From assembly GCA_050951005.1 (NCBI GenBank), contig JBMNIP010000002.1:310001-374000 (forward strand): a stretch of 64,000 nucleotides of DNA. The letters run 5' to 3'. The DNA is from UMGS1519 sp050951005 (GTDB taxonomy: Bacteria > Actinomycetota > Coriobacteriia > Coriobacteriales > Eggerthellaceae). Of this stretch, positions 27,514-35,449 are shown piece after piece; position 1 is the stretch's first letter, and each line of letters opens with the position of its first letter. The notes beneath the pieces are model-generated. The model was not told the DNA's origin, searched no databases, and saw only the letters and a program-made list of their open reading frames with translations. Made by a program: the position numbers and the translations under genes.

Positions 27514-27963
27514 TTACAGCGGGCGAGTGGCTTCGAGCGGCAGGATCTTTGCCAGGCGCTTGGCGTGGCGTCCGCCTTCGAATTCGGTAGTAAGGAAGAT
27601 GTCGATGATCTGCTCGTTGGTGCCCAGGTCGACGAAACGGCCGGAGAGCGCAATAACGTTCGCGTCGTTGTGCTTGCGGGCAAGCTCGGCAAAATTGGGA
27701 GCCGTGACATTGGCGCACCGGATTTTCGGCAGCTTGTTGGCTACGATGCTCATACCGATGCCGGTCCCGCAGATAAGTACCCCGCGGTCGGCGCGGTCGA
27801 ACGCCACATCCATGCCGACCTTGACCGCGTAATCCGGATAATCCACCCGCTCGTCGGTATCCGGCCCACGATCGATGACCTCATGGCCGAGGCTCTCCAG
27901 ATATGCGACGATTTGTTGCTTCTGCTCGAAGCCCGCATGGTCGCTGCCAACGCTGATTCTCAT
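27514..27963 (-). CDS. rpiB: ribose 5-phosphate isomerase B
   Basis: 149 residues. RpiB/LacAB family: N-terminal ISVGSDHAGFEQKQ with the substrate-binding Asp-His, catalytic cysteine in LICGTGIGMSIVANK, and the phosphate-binding GGRHAKRLAKI near the C-terminus. Acts in the pentose phosphate pathway. Leftward, upstream of glyA and after the degraded hydrolase. Confidence 0.94.
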   Translation of the reverse strand: MRISVGSDHAGFEQKQQIVAYLESLGHEVIDRGPDTDERVDYPDYAVKVGMDVAFDRADRGVLICGTGIGMSIVANKLPKIRCANVTAPNFAELARKHNDANVIALSGRFVDLGTNEQIIDIFLTTEFEGGRHAKRLAKILPLEATRPL

Positions 27964-28060
27964 GTCCTAAACCTCCCTATCCTGTGCATGTAAGCGCAAG
28001 GAACCGCCCGCCGTGTACAGCGGTGCAAACTTTGTTACCGCGATTATTGTAGCCATGCGG

Positions 28061-28336
28061 TTAATGCATGCGCGTCCGCTCCACGCACAGATGCCAGCCC
28101 TTCAAACGTTCTTCACGAACGGACGGATCCATCTGATCGCTGAAGCGGGCATCCACGGCAAGGCCCTGCGGCGCCAGGAAGCGTGCGAATCCATCGTATC
28201 GGCCGCTATGCTCTGCCATGCCATGCACCAGCAGGACGATACCGCGTACTTCCTTCGCTTCAACGGGAAGCCAACAGCGCACATAGAGCCGGCTGAGGCC
28301 CTCAGTCGATGCGAGGCCGAACGAGGTGCAGGGCAC
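28061..28336 (-). pseudogene. truncated alpha/beta hydrolase (monoacylglycerol lipase-like), N-terminal remnant
   Basis: A 91-codon frame whose first 55 residues match the start of an S33/Hydrolase_4 lysophospholipase: GLSRLYVRCWLPVEA, then GIVLLVHGMAEHSGRYD and FARFLAPQGLAV. After GLAV the family pattern (DHRGHGRS and onward) is lost and the frame runs through unrelated residues to a stop. The nucleophile, acid and histidine of the triad are all missing. It starts 16 bases after the end of the Sua5/YrdC gene. It is best read as a remnant after an internal deletion; nothing in the following 100 bases continues it. Confidence 0.7.
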
Positions 28337-28351
28337 CGCATCTTCGTCGGT

Positions 28352-28978
28352 TCAGCCAGAGACCGCTGCGTTCACCTGGTCGGCCGTCACCGCTCCCTTC
28401 CGCAGGATGCGCGGTGCGGCATCGGTGCAATCCACCACAGTAGAGGGCAGGCCGCTTTTCCTTTGTTCATCATCGAGTGCCACCGGGACGCGGGAACGTA
28501 CTGCTGGATCGATATCCGCAAAACGATACGGGGCTTCCTTTCCGGACAGGTTCGCCGAAGTGGTGGCAAGCGGAGAACGAGTGCGCTCGATGATTTCGCG
28601 TGTGACGTCATCATCGGGCATGCGCAGCCCTATCGTACCCGCTTCCGACTGGAACGGTGCAGGCACCGTTTCGCAGTTGGCCTTCACGATAATAGTCAGG
28701 GGACCCGGCCAATAGCGTCGCGCGAGATTCCTCGCATAGGCTGGAACCTCGACGCCGAAGTTATCGAGGTCCTCAACCCCTGAGACCAACCAGGCGACCG
28801 GCTTGGACTGTGGCCGTTCCTTGATGGCGAACAGCTGATTGGGGCTATCCGCATAACGTGGGGCAACGGCAAGACCGTATACCGTATCCGTGGGCAATAT
28901 CACCGGAAGCCCCTCTTGCAAGGCGGCAACCGCCCGCTCCATCGATTCCCGGGAATCCACCGAATCGCTCTCGCCCAT
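28352..28978 (-). CDS. L-threonylcarbamoyladenylate synthase (Sua5/YrdC/YwlC family)
   Basis: 208 residues from the ATG at 28978 (AAAGGCAGG upstream); an ATG at 29002 is also in frame. The YrdC fold blocks are LPTDTVYGLAV, FAIKERPQSKPVAWLV, RRYWPGPLTIIV, IGLRMPDDDVTREI and ATTSANLSGK. It makes the threonylcarbamoyl-AMP used for the t6A modification of tRNA position 37. There is no C-terminal Sua5 domain, so it is the short YrdC/TsaC type. It lies just downstream of the flippase-like gene (about 90-base gap). Confidence 0.92.
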   Translation of the reverse strand: MGESDSVDSRESMERAVAALQEGLPVILPTDTVYGLAVAPRYADSPNQLFAIKERPQSKPVAWLVSGVEDLDNFGVEVPAYARNLARRYWPGPLTIIVKANCETVPAPFQSEAGTIGLRMPDDDVTREIIERTRSPLATTSANLSGKEAPYRFADIDPAVRSRVPVALDDEQRKSGLPSTVVDCTDAAPRILRKGAVTADQVNAAVSG

Positions 28979-29071
28979 GCGCACTACCTGCCTTTCCGCC
29001 ATACCGGGTTGATAGGGATATCAGGTCATCTCCGCCGGTACCGACCGACATGCCGTCGCCGAGACCAGCAC

Positions 29072-30514
29072 CTAGTTCTCCTTCGGGTCCTTCTTCTTGC
29101 GCCGCGGCAGCTTGGGCGGCTCCATGTTCGCAATGGATTCGGGCGTGATCAGCCGATCGAAAACCTGACGGCGGGCATAAAGCCACACACACAGCACCAG
29201 CACGATAACCGCGACTTTGATTGTGTCGTGGAACAAGAACTCGGATGCGGCGACCAGCACAAGCAGCACCTCGGTGATGGCCCACGCGGTGCGCAGGCGC
29301 ATGACCAGGCCGACCGCCAGCAATAGCAGGACGATGCCGGCGACCACCAATGCAGGCCCGATGAACAGGTCACCGAAGCTTATCCATTGAACCAGCGCCT
29401 GATAGGGCTCGAACATCTCGGGAATGAAGCTCAGGCCGATGTTCACGACGCCGACGATGCCGACCAGCGTACCTGCAATCCAACCGATATCCTTCGAGCG
29501 TTGTTCGAGCGACGGGTTCTTCTTGCCGATGAAGAAATCGGTCTGCGAGAGCATCATCGCGCCTATGCCGAAGGGAATCCAGAACATGATGCCGCGGTAT
29601 ACCAGCGCGATGGTCGCACCGAGCGCCGCATCGCCGCCGCCGCCGGCAACAGCGGCGATGATAACCGCCTCGACCACGCCGACGCCTTGGGGAGTGGGGC
29701 TCAAGATAACCGAGATGGCCGACAGCGCGAAGGCGGCTACTAGGACGGGCACATTCGTATAGCCGAAGGCGAACCCCACGGAAATCAAGCAGAGCATGTT
29801 CGTAATCGCCGAAAGCGACGCCCAGGAGACGGTAACCGCCGTGCCTTGGGGATTATGTGCCAGAATACGTGCGGATTTGATGATGGAATCCGCCGTTGCC
29901 GATCCCCAAGCTGCCGGCAGGGACTTGTGGAAACGGCCGATGATGCGGTTGATGAAACGATCAAGCCAGTCGAAGACCTTATAGAGCAGGTCGGGCTTCA
30001 GATATCCGATGATGAACATGCTGGAAAGGACGATAAGCGTCCCCGCCAGCAGCAAGCCGCCGACCACGAACAGGACGTTCACCGAGCCGCTGACCATCAT
30101 CGTTATGAAGCCGATGACCGAAATGACGAAGATGGCTGCAAAGTAACCGACCTGCGACAGGATGGCACCCGAAGTCGCTGTGCCGAGGCTCGCCCCTTTC
30201 CGATGCAGGTCATCGACTATGAAGGCTACGCCGGTGGCGCCTCCGAACAGGCAGAAGGTATTGATGAACACGATGCTGAAGATGAGGACGATGTTGTCCC
30301 AAAGCGTCGTCTTGTCGAAACCGATGGCATCGAATGCCGTACGGTAGGATTCCGCCTGGGTCAGATGGCGCACGAGCATCAGCACGACCGCAATGACCAG
30401 AGGCACCACGGCACCCGTCGAGAGCGCGGCAATGAAGCTGTTCAGCATGTCCGCATTCGCCAGGAGCACGCAGCAGGCAACCACAGCGACGATGATGAGG
30501 AGGGCTTTCTTCAT
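29072..30514 (-). CDS. flippase-like membrane protein with LPG-synthase TM domain (UPF0104)
   Basis: 480 residues from the ATG at 30514 (GAAGAAGAA upstream). Around a dozen hydrophobic helices. Blocks such as ESYRTAFDAIGFDKTTLWDNIVLIF, GATGVAFIVDDL, LSPTPQGVGVVEAVII and ALVYRGIMFWIPFGIGAMML match the transmembrane flippase-like domain also found in lysylphosphatidylglycerol synthetases. The soluble aminoacyl-transfer domain of MprF is absent, and the protein ends with a basic tail (PPKLPRRKKKD). A lipid or glycolipid transporter role is likely, but the substrate is unknown. Confidence 0.8.
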   Translation of the reverse strand: MKKALLIIVAVVACCVLLANADMLNSFIAALSTGAVVPLVIAVVLMLVRHLTQAESYRTAFDAIGFDKTTLWDNIVLIFSIVFINTFCLFGGATGVAFIVDDLHRKGASLGTATSGAILSQVGYFAAIFVISVIGFITMMVSGSVNVLFVVGGLLLAGTLIVLSSMFIIGYLKPDLLYKVFDWLDRFINRIIGRFHKSLPAAWGSATADSIIKSARILAHNPQGTAVTVSWASLSAITNMLCLISVGFAFGYTNVPVLVAAFALSAISVILSPTPQGVGVVEAVIIAAVAGGGGDAALGATIALVYRGIMFWIPFGIGAMMLSQTDFFIGKKNPSLEQRSKDIGWIAGTLVGIVGVVNIGLSFIPEMFEPYQALVQWISFGDLFIGPALVVAGIVLLLLAVGLVMRLRTAWAITEVLLVLVAASEFLFHDTIKVAVIVLVLCVWLYARRQVFDRLITPESIANMEPPKLPRRKKKDPKEN

Positions 30515-30687
30515 GCATTCTTCTTCGGCGAGAGGGGCGGACATTTCATCGGTATCATAACGTGCAATAATACCATCCCGGACTTTGCACAAAAAGTATA
30601 GGATGACAAAGGTGCCTCGCAGTGGAGAGGCAGTCGGCATTACGTGGTCAAGCCATGGAATGTTGGCTCGGCACGGAGTTTCCCGCC

Positions 30688-30714
30688 TTGATGGGCGCCG
30701 AAGGTCGGTATAGT
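30688..30714 (+). promoter_or_regulatory. promoter positioned for a leaderless mRNA
   Basis: TTGATG at 30688-30693 and TATAGT at 30709-30714, 15 bases apart. The ATG of the J-domain gene is at 30724, nine bases after the -10, about where transcription would start. No ribosome binding site precedes that ATG. Confidence 0.5.
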
Positions 30715-30723
30715 GGTTCGAAC

Positions 30724-31605
30724 ATGAAAAAGTCTGAAGCGCTACATATCCTGGGTCTGTCCGAGGGTGCTACCGAGGAAGATATCAAGAAGGCCCATCG
30801 CAAGAAGGTGATCGAGAACCATCCCGATCGCTTTCAGGATGCCGCGAAGAAGAAGAAGGCGGAAGAGCAGACGAAGCTGATCAACGAGGCCCGTGACGTG
30901 CTTGAGAAGGGCACCTGGGATCCCGAGTTCGGCTCCACGTCCTACAACCGCCCATACGGCAATCCATATGGCAACCCCTATAGGGGTACCGGGTACTACC
31001 GCCCTTCAGGCAACGGCCAGCCCAGCGACCCGTTCGGATTCGATCCGAATTTCTGGACGCAGTGGGAACAGGCGAGCCGCGGCAACTCCGCAGGCGGACA
31101 GCATACCTACGACCCGTTCAACAACCCGTTCTCCGCCCAGCAGACCTCGCAGAGCACCGCAGAGCGCGCAAAGGCGGTCACCGAGCGCGATATGCGCATC
31201 GGTTTCGGCCTGCTGGCTGTCAAGCTGGTCATCTGCGGCGTGCTCGCGCTGCAGGGTGCCTGGCTGGGAGCCATGGTCGTATGGGCCACTTTGAGCTTCA
31301 TCGTGGCGGCATCGAACCGCATGGGCAATATGGGCGGCTGCCTCTGGTTGGTGCTGCTGCCGTTGTTCATGTACTTCCCCAGCATCATCGCCATTCTTAC
31401 GTACAATCAGAACGCAAATGGCATTGCCGTGATCGTGGCAGTCGCCATCATATTCATTTGGGGCCTGTACTACGACTTCCGCGACCTGCGCGAAGCGGTT
31501 CGCCGGTGGCGCATCACGAATGGAAAGAAATCAGTCGGCGAACGATTTGCCGAGAAGCGCCGTGCGCGCAAGGAAGCCCGCGCTAAGAAGAAGGCTGCCA
31601 AATAA
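30724..31605 (+). CDS. membrane J-domain (DnaJ-like) protein
   Basis: 293 residues. Residues 1-65 are a J domain with an intact HPD at 33-35, which is what stimulates Hsp70 ATPase. There is no zinc-finger or C-terminal substrate domain. A Gly/Asn/Tyr/Pro-rich linker (NPYGNPYRGTGYYRPSG) covers about 75-150. Three to four transmembrane helices follow (about 165-260), then a strongly basic tail ending ARKEARAKKKAAK. It likely recruits DnaK to the membrane; the target is unknown. The start is the ATG at 30724, the first residue of the J-domain homology. It converges with the small gene at 31696. Confidence 0.85.
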   Translation: MKKSEALHILGLSEGATEEDIKKAHRKKVIENHPDRFQDAAKKKKAEEQTKLINEARDVLEKGTWDPEFGSTSYNRPYGNPYGNPYRGTGYYRPSGNGQPSDPFGFDPNFWTQWEQASRGNSAGGQHTYDPFNNPFSAQQTSQSTAERAKAVTERDMRIGFGLLAVKLVICGVLALQGAWLGAMVVWATLSFIVAASNRMGNMGGCLWLVLLPLFMYFPSIIAILTYNQNANGIAVIVAVAIIFIWGLYYDFRDLREAVRRWRITNGKKSVGERFAEKRRARKEARAKKKAAK

Positions 31606-31630
31606 CGGGGACCGCTCCTCCCTTACATGC

Positions 31631-31668
31631 GAATTCGGGCGGAAACCGAAACGGTACCGCCCGAATTC
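31631..31668. terminator. hairpin between convergent genes
   Basis: 31631-31642 (GAATTCGGGCGG) pairs with 31657-31668, with an inner ACCG/CGGT stem at 31645-31648/31652-31655. Lies between the J-domain gene and the small leftward gene. Confidence 0.7.
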
Positions 31669-31695
31669 TCCATCGAACTATCGGGTCCGACTATC

Positions 31696-31992
31696 TCATT
31701 TCTTCACCGAAGGATAAAGCTGAGCCTCGTCATAGACCTCTTCGATGGTCTTGCCGTCGATGAAAGGCAGGCTGAGAAACTCCTCGACCATCGGAACCAA
31801 TTCGCTGCAGTCGACATAATGGCCCTTCTCGTTGAGTTTCGAGGTGTCCTGTGCGCGCCAGTTATGCTCGTTGACGTCAGTCAGATAGTACTCCCGATCG
31901 TCAACCACCAAATAGGCGGAATGGTTTGCCCGCAGATACGTGGACAGGTCCTCATAGGCGATCTCGATCGGTTCCTCGGCTTTCGTGCCCAT
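31696..31992 (-). CDS. small soluble protein of unknown function
   Basis: 98 residues from the ATG at 31992, with AAAGGAG six bases upstream. Acidic, no membrane segment. Recognisable pieces are EIAYEDLSTYLRANHSAYLVVDD, an YYLTDVNEHNWRAQD strand-like stretch, and a helical DCSELVPMVEEFLSLP. I do not recognise the family. It lies downstream of panC behind a strong hairpin, so it is probably transcribed alone. Confidence 0.7.
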   Translation of the reverse strand: MGTKAEEPIEIAYEDLSTYLRANHSAYLVVDDREYYLTDVNEHNWRAQDTSKLNEKGHYVDCSELVPMVEEFLSLPFIDGKTIEEVYDEAQLYPSVKK

Positions 31993-32037
31993 GGCTGCTC
32001 CTTTCACCGCAACCTACCATTGCTTTGACTATAGCAA

Positions 32038-32071
32038 GAATCCCCCGCTTCTCTCGTGAGACGGGGGATTC
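32038..32071 (-). terminator. terminator of the pan operon
   Basis: GAATCCCCCG at 32038-32047 pairs with 32062-32071, with inner TCTC/GAGA at 32050-32053/32058-32061. Located past the panC stop and before the small gene at 31992. Confidence 0.7.
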
Positions 32072-32167
32072 CTTGTCAGTCAAACATGGAAAACTGTGGT
32101 ACGCAACCTGATCGAACCGCTGGGATAGGAGACAAAGTGCCTGTTGAAAAGCCTTTCCCTGATAAGC

Positions 32168-33016
32168 CTATTCCCAGATGAAGTTATCGATCAGACGGGT
32201 CTTCCCGATATACACCGCGATGGCGCACAACGCCGGTTTGCCGTCCTCGATACGGTCGATCTGCACGATATCGTTGAAGTCGACCAGCTTCACATAATCG
32301 ATCTTCGCCAAAGGCTCGGCCTCGATGATGGCGCGCATCGCATCCAGGATCGGTTTTGCTTCGCGCTCGCCGTCCTCGACCATCTTCTGTCCGGCGAAAA
32401 TGGCACGGGACAGGCACAGCGCCGCCTTCCGCTCCTCCGGCGACAGGTAGGTGTTGCGCGAGCTCTTGGCGAGACCGTCCGCCTCGCGGACAATCGGGCA
32501 GCCCACGATTTCCAGGTTGAAGTTCAAATCGCGCACCATGCGCTTGAGCACTGCCAGCTGCTGAGCGTCCTTCTGCCCGTAATATGCCCGATCGGGTTCG
32601 ACGATGTTGAAGAACTTCGCGCACACCGTGCATACGCCGCTGAAGTGGACCGGGCGCGTCAGGCCGCACAGCTCGTTGGTCAGCCCATTCATATCGATGT
32701 ACGTGACATTGTCGGGATAGTACATCTCCGACGGCTCCGGATGGAACAGCAGATCCGCACCATGGTCTTCGGCAAGCTTTGCATCCCGATCCAGATCGCG
32801 CGGATAGGATTCCAAATCCTCATTTGGGCCGAACTGGGTGGGATTCACGAAATCGGTGACCACTACGCGGTCGTTTTCCTTATCGGCGCGGTCGATCAGG
32901 CTTGCATGCCCTTCGTGCAGGAATCCCATGGTCGTGACCAGGCCCACGGTCAATCCCTGCTTGCGCCACTCTTTCACTGCTGCACGGACCTCGGGAATGG
33001 TTTCAACGATCTGCAT
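32168..33016 (-). CDS. panC: pantoate--beta-alanine ligase (pantothenate synthetase)
   Basis: 282 residues, family length. Joins pantoate and beta-alanine with ATP to give pantothenate. HIGH-type motif TTMGFLHEGHASLID, the pantoate-binding VDFVNPTQFGPNEDLESYPRDL, and the KMSKS-like region VREADGLAKSSRNTYLSPEER. It starts 6 bases after the panB stop. No panD (aspartate decarboxylase) is in the window. Confidence 0.97.
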   Translation of the reverse strand: MQIVETIPEVRAAVKEWRKQGLTVGLVTTMGFLHEGHASLIDRADKENDRVVVTDFVNPTQFGPNEDLESYPRDLDRDAKLAEDHGADLLFHPEPSEMYYPDNVTYIDMNGLTNELCGLTRPVHFSGVCTVCAKFFNIVEPDRAYYGQKDAQQLAVLKRMVRDLNFNLEIVGCPIVREADGLAKSSRNTYLSPEERKAALCLSRAIFAGQKMVEDGEREAKPILDAMRAIIEAEPLAKIDYVKLVDFNDIVQIDRIEDGKPALCAIAVYIGKTRLIDNFIWE

Positions 33017-33022
33017 GGTTGT

Positions 33023-33871
33023 TTATCCCCTCTTCACTTGGTCGATGACTGCGTCCATGACCTCGTCGTCGATTTTGTAGGTATGTTCCGGAGCCGGGAA
33101 GGCGCCGCTCTTCACGTCCTTGATGTAATCCTGGTACGCGCCCACGATGATATCGCCGACATGTGCATATTGCTTGACGAACTTCGGCACGAAGCTTCCG
33201 AACATATCGAGCAGGTCCTGGCATACAAGCACCTGTCCGTCGCACCCATTGCCCGCACCGATGCCGATAGTGGGGATATCGAGCTGCTCGGTGATGAAGG
33301 TGCCGAGCTTCGCCGGAATGCCTTCCAGGACTACGGAGAATGCACCGGCCTCCTGCACCGCCAGGGCATCTTCAACCAGCTGTTTCGCTGCGTCGATGCT
33401 CTTGCCCTGCACTTTGAAGCCTCCGAACATGTTGGAGGATTGCGGCGTCAGCCCGATGTGCCCTTGGACCGGGATGCCATTGGTGGTCATGGCTTTGATC
33501 TGCTTGACCATGCGGGCACCGCCCTCGAGCTTGACCGCTTGGGCATGCCCTTCCTTCATCAAGCGGCCGGCATTGACGAGCGCCGTCTCGATTGACATCT
33601 CATAGGACATGAACGGCATGTCGCATACCACAAAGGTATCGTTCGTGCCGCGGGCAACCGCCGCGCAGTGATGAATCATGTCTTCCATGGTCACGGGAAT
33701 GGTATCGTCGTAGCCCAGCATCGTCATACCGAGCGAATCGCCTACCAGAATCATGTTCACGCCTGCCTTCTCGGCCAAGCGTGCCATGGTGAAGTCATAC
33801 GACGTCACCATGCTGATCTTATCTCCATCGACCTTCTGCTGCTTGATTGTGAGCACCGTGTTCTTAGGCAT
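33023..33871 (-). CDS. panB: 3-methyl-2-oxobutanoate hydroxymethyltransferase
   Basis: 282 residues. First committed step to pantoate, using methylene-tetrahydrofolate. Family blocks: KISMVTSYDFTMARLAEKAG, ILVGDSLGMTMLGYDDTIPVT, VKLEGGARM, GHIGLTPQSSNMFGGF and VLEGIPAKLGTFITEQLDIPTIGIGAG. ATG start. Between the upstream DUF2520 gene and panB lie 104 bases holding a small 7-bp hairpin (33886-33906). Confidence 0.97.
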   Translation of the reverse strand: MPKNTVLTIKQQKVDGDKISMVTSYDFTMARLAEKAGVNMILVGDSLGMTMLGYDDTIPVTMEDMIHHCAAVARGTNDTFVVCDMPFMSYEMSIETALVNAGRLMKEGHAQAVKLEGGARMVKQIKAMTTNGIPVQGHIGLTPQSSNMFGGFKVQGKSIDAAKQLVEDALAVQEAGAFSVVLEGIPAKLGTFITEQLDIPTIGIGAGNGCDGQVLVCQDLLDMFGSFVPKFVKQYAHVGDIIVGAYQDYIKDVKSGAFPAPEHTYKIDDEVMDAVIDQVKRG

Positions 33872-33975
33872 TATCGAACCTTTCCGACTCCCTTTGCCGG
33901 GGAGTCACTCGAATCGCGCACACGTTTCCCTTCCGCATGGCGTGTCCCTGCGTCATGCGCTGCCGCACCCGCATG

Positions 33976-34803
33976 TCAATCCCGGGCATGCTTGACGGCA
34001 GCGATATCGTACAACACCTTGGTGAGCTGTTCATAGATAACCTTGTCGCGACCGGTCAGACAGGCCAGATGCCGGGCAATCGTCTCACGATCGCCTCGCT
34101 CGGCGGGCCCGGTCAACGAGGCAACTACGCCATCGTCCACGATATGCTGCGCATTCCCGAGGAACAGCGGGCCGAGCGCCTTCTCTGCCTCCTCCTTCTG
34201 GAACCCGCACTCCACCAGCTGGCCAACCGCTGTCGCATACAGGCCCACCACCAAGTTCGAAGCCATGACCGCCGCTGCATGGTAGCGGACCTTATCGTTC
34301 GCATCGATGACCTGAACCTTATTTCCCATGCCATGCAGGAAGGCAACCACCTCATCGACACGGGACGCGCTGCCCTCCACAGTGAAGAGCGCATTGCCGA
34401 GTTCGCGATACGATTCGTATTTCGAGCTCACAGCGTACAGCGGATGGATGGAGAACGCCCAACCGCCAAGGGATTCGGCTCCGTCAAGCAGACGCGAAGA
34501 GCAGGCTCCGCTGCAATGGCAGACAATCTTCCCCTTGATGTCGGCCGTACCCACTTCGGCTGCTTGCTCGATGCTCTGCCACACGCCGGCAATCGCATCG
34601 TCGGGCACGGTCAGAAAAACCATATCGCTTACGGCAAGGAGCGTGGAGGCATCAGGGAAAACCTGACCGCCGGCAAAGGCCGCCGCTTCCCGGGCAGACG
34701 CTTCGCTTCGACTGAGATACCCGACCACTTCCGTACCGTGCTCGGCGAAATAGCGTCCCAACGAGAACCCTACCTTGCCCGCCCCGATGAATCCGACTTT
34801 CAC
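33976..34803 (-). CDS. Rossmann-like / DUF2520 NAD(P)-dependent protein, possible pantoate-pathway reductase
   Basis: 275 residues from the GTG at 34803 (AAAGGGG upstream), where homology begins. The N-terminal Rossmann domain starts KVGFIGAGKVGFSLG and has MVFLTVPDDAIAGVW and CHCSGACSS. The C-terminal helical domain (DUF2520) has FSIHPLYAVS, KVRYHAAAVMASNLVVGLYATA and GPAERGD, resembling the all-helical dimer domain of 6-phosphogluconate/ketopantoate reductase types. It leads the panB-panC operon. No panE homologue is seen here, so reduction of ketopantoate is an attractive but unproven role. Confidence 0.82.
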   Translation of the reverse strand: MKVGFIGAGKVGFSLGRYFAEHGTEVVGYLSRSEASAREAAAFAGGQVFPDASTLLAVSDMVFLTVPDDAIAGVWQSIEQAAEVGTADIKGKIVCHCSGACSSRLLDGAESLGGWAFSIHPLYAVSSKYESYRELGNALFTVEGSASRVDEVVAFLHGMGNKVQVIDANDKVRYHAAAVMASNLVVGLYATAVGQLVECGFQKEEAEKALGPLFLGNAQHIVDDGVVASLTGPAERGDRETIARHLACLTGRDKVIYEQLTKVLYDIAAVKHARD

Positions 34804-34976
34804 ATCCGCCCCTTTCCTCGGCCCACGTGCACTTGACCGCATCTGGTACCAGGCTCCGGATGCCGCTCGGGCAGCGTCCGTCTTGCTGCCGACATCATAG
34901 CGGCATCCCGTCTTTGGCACGCGTTCATTTCATCCGACGGTCGGTTCGCCGCCGCGAGTGCGCTGCCGAAGACAGC

Positions 34977-34985
34977 TGCTATACT
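34977..34985 (+). promoter_or_regulatory. extended -10 promoter for the decarboxylase operon
   Basis: TGCTATACT forms an extended -10 (TGn plus TATACT at 34980-34985), 36 bases before the lpdD-like ATG. No good -35 box, which suits an extended -10 or activator-dependent promoter. Confidence 0.5.
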
Positions 34986-35020
34986 GCAAGCTGAGTTCTC
35001 TGACGGGGCAAAGGACGTGT

Positions 35021-35434
35021 ATGCGATTCACTCAAGAAATCCACGGGCACGGCATCGCCTGCGAGGCGGTGACAATGGGTCCGGATGTCGCCATCTCCCT
35101 CTCGGGCGGAGAGGCCCCCCATATCGGCTGCACGGTCCTTGCCATCCCCCGCCCAAGCCTGACGGGCTCTGGCCGTTCCGCAACGGTTTCTACCTTGAAC
35201 CGTACCGGCCATAAAGACGATGCCCTGGCATCCTTGGTCGCAAGAAAGGTCGCAAGTCGGCGTAACTGTGCGGTAGCCTGCTGCTGCGGCATCCATACCG
35301 ATAACGCGTCCCCCGAATTCATCCAGGCGGTCATCGACGCCGCCGATGCCCTGGCCGACCGCATCTGCGACGAGCTCGAAGGATTCCCGACAAACCCGGA
35401 CTCGGGGCAAAGCAAACGTGCAATGGTCCGATAA
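35021..35434 (+). CDS. LpdD-like prenylated-FMN decarboxylase accessory protein
   Basis: 137 residues from the ATG at 35021, with AAAGGAC six bases upstream. The block ISLSGGEAPHIGCTVLAIP, followed by GHKDDALASLVARKVASR, resembles LpdD, the small protein encoded with the gallate decarboxylase of Lactiplantibacillus and regarded as a prenylated-flavin chaperone. The identification is by resemblance plus context: ubiD starts 15 bases later and ubiX follows. Three cysteines cluster in VACCCG. Confidence 0.72.
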   Translation: MRFTQEIHGHGIACEAVTMGPDVAISLSGGEAPHIGCTVLAIPRPSLTGSGRSATVSTLNRTGHKDDALASLVARKVASRRNCAVACCCGIHTDNASPEFIQAVIDAADALADRICDELEGFPTNPDSGQSKRAMVR

Positions 35435-35449
35435 CCGAAAGGAGACCAT

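Noticed and set aside
28013..28783. A 256-codon plus-strand frame across the hydrolase remnant and the YrdC gene
   Set aside because: Opposite YrdC motifs on the other strand; no recognisable protein pattern.
33886..33906. Small 7-bp hairpin between the DUF2520 gene and panB
   Set aside because: Short, no U-run, inside an apparent operon; too weak to call a terminator.
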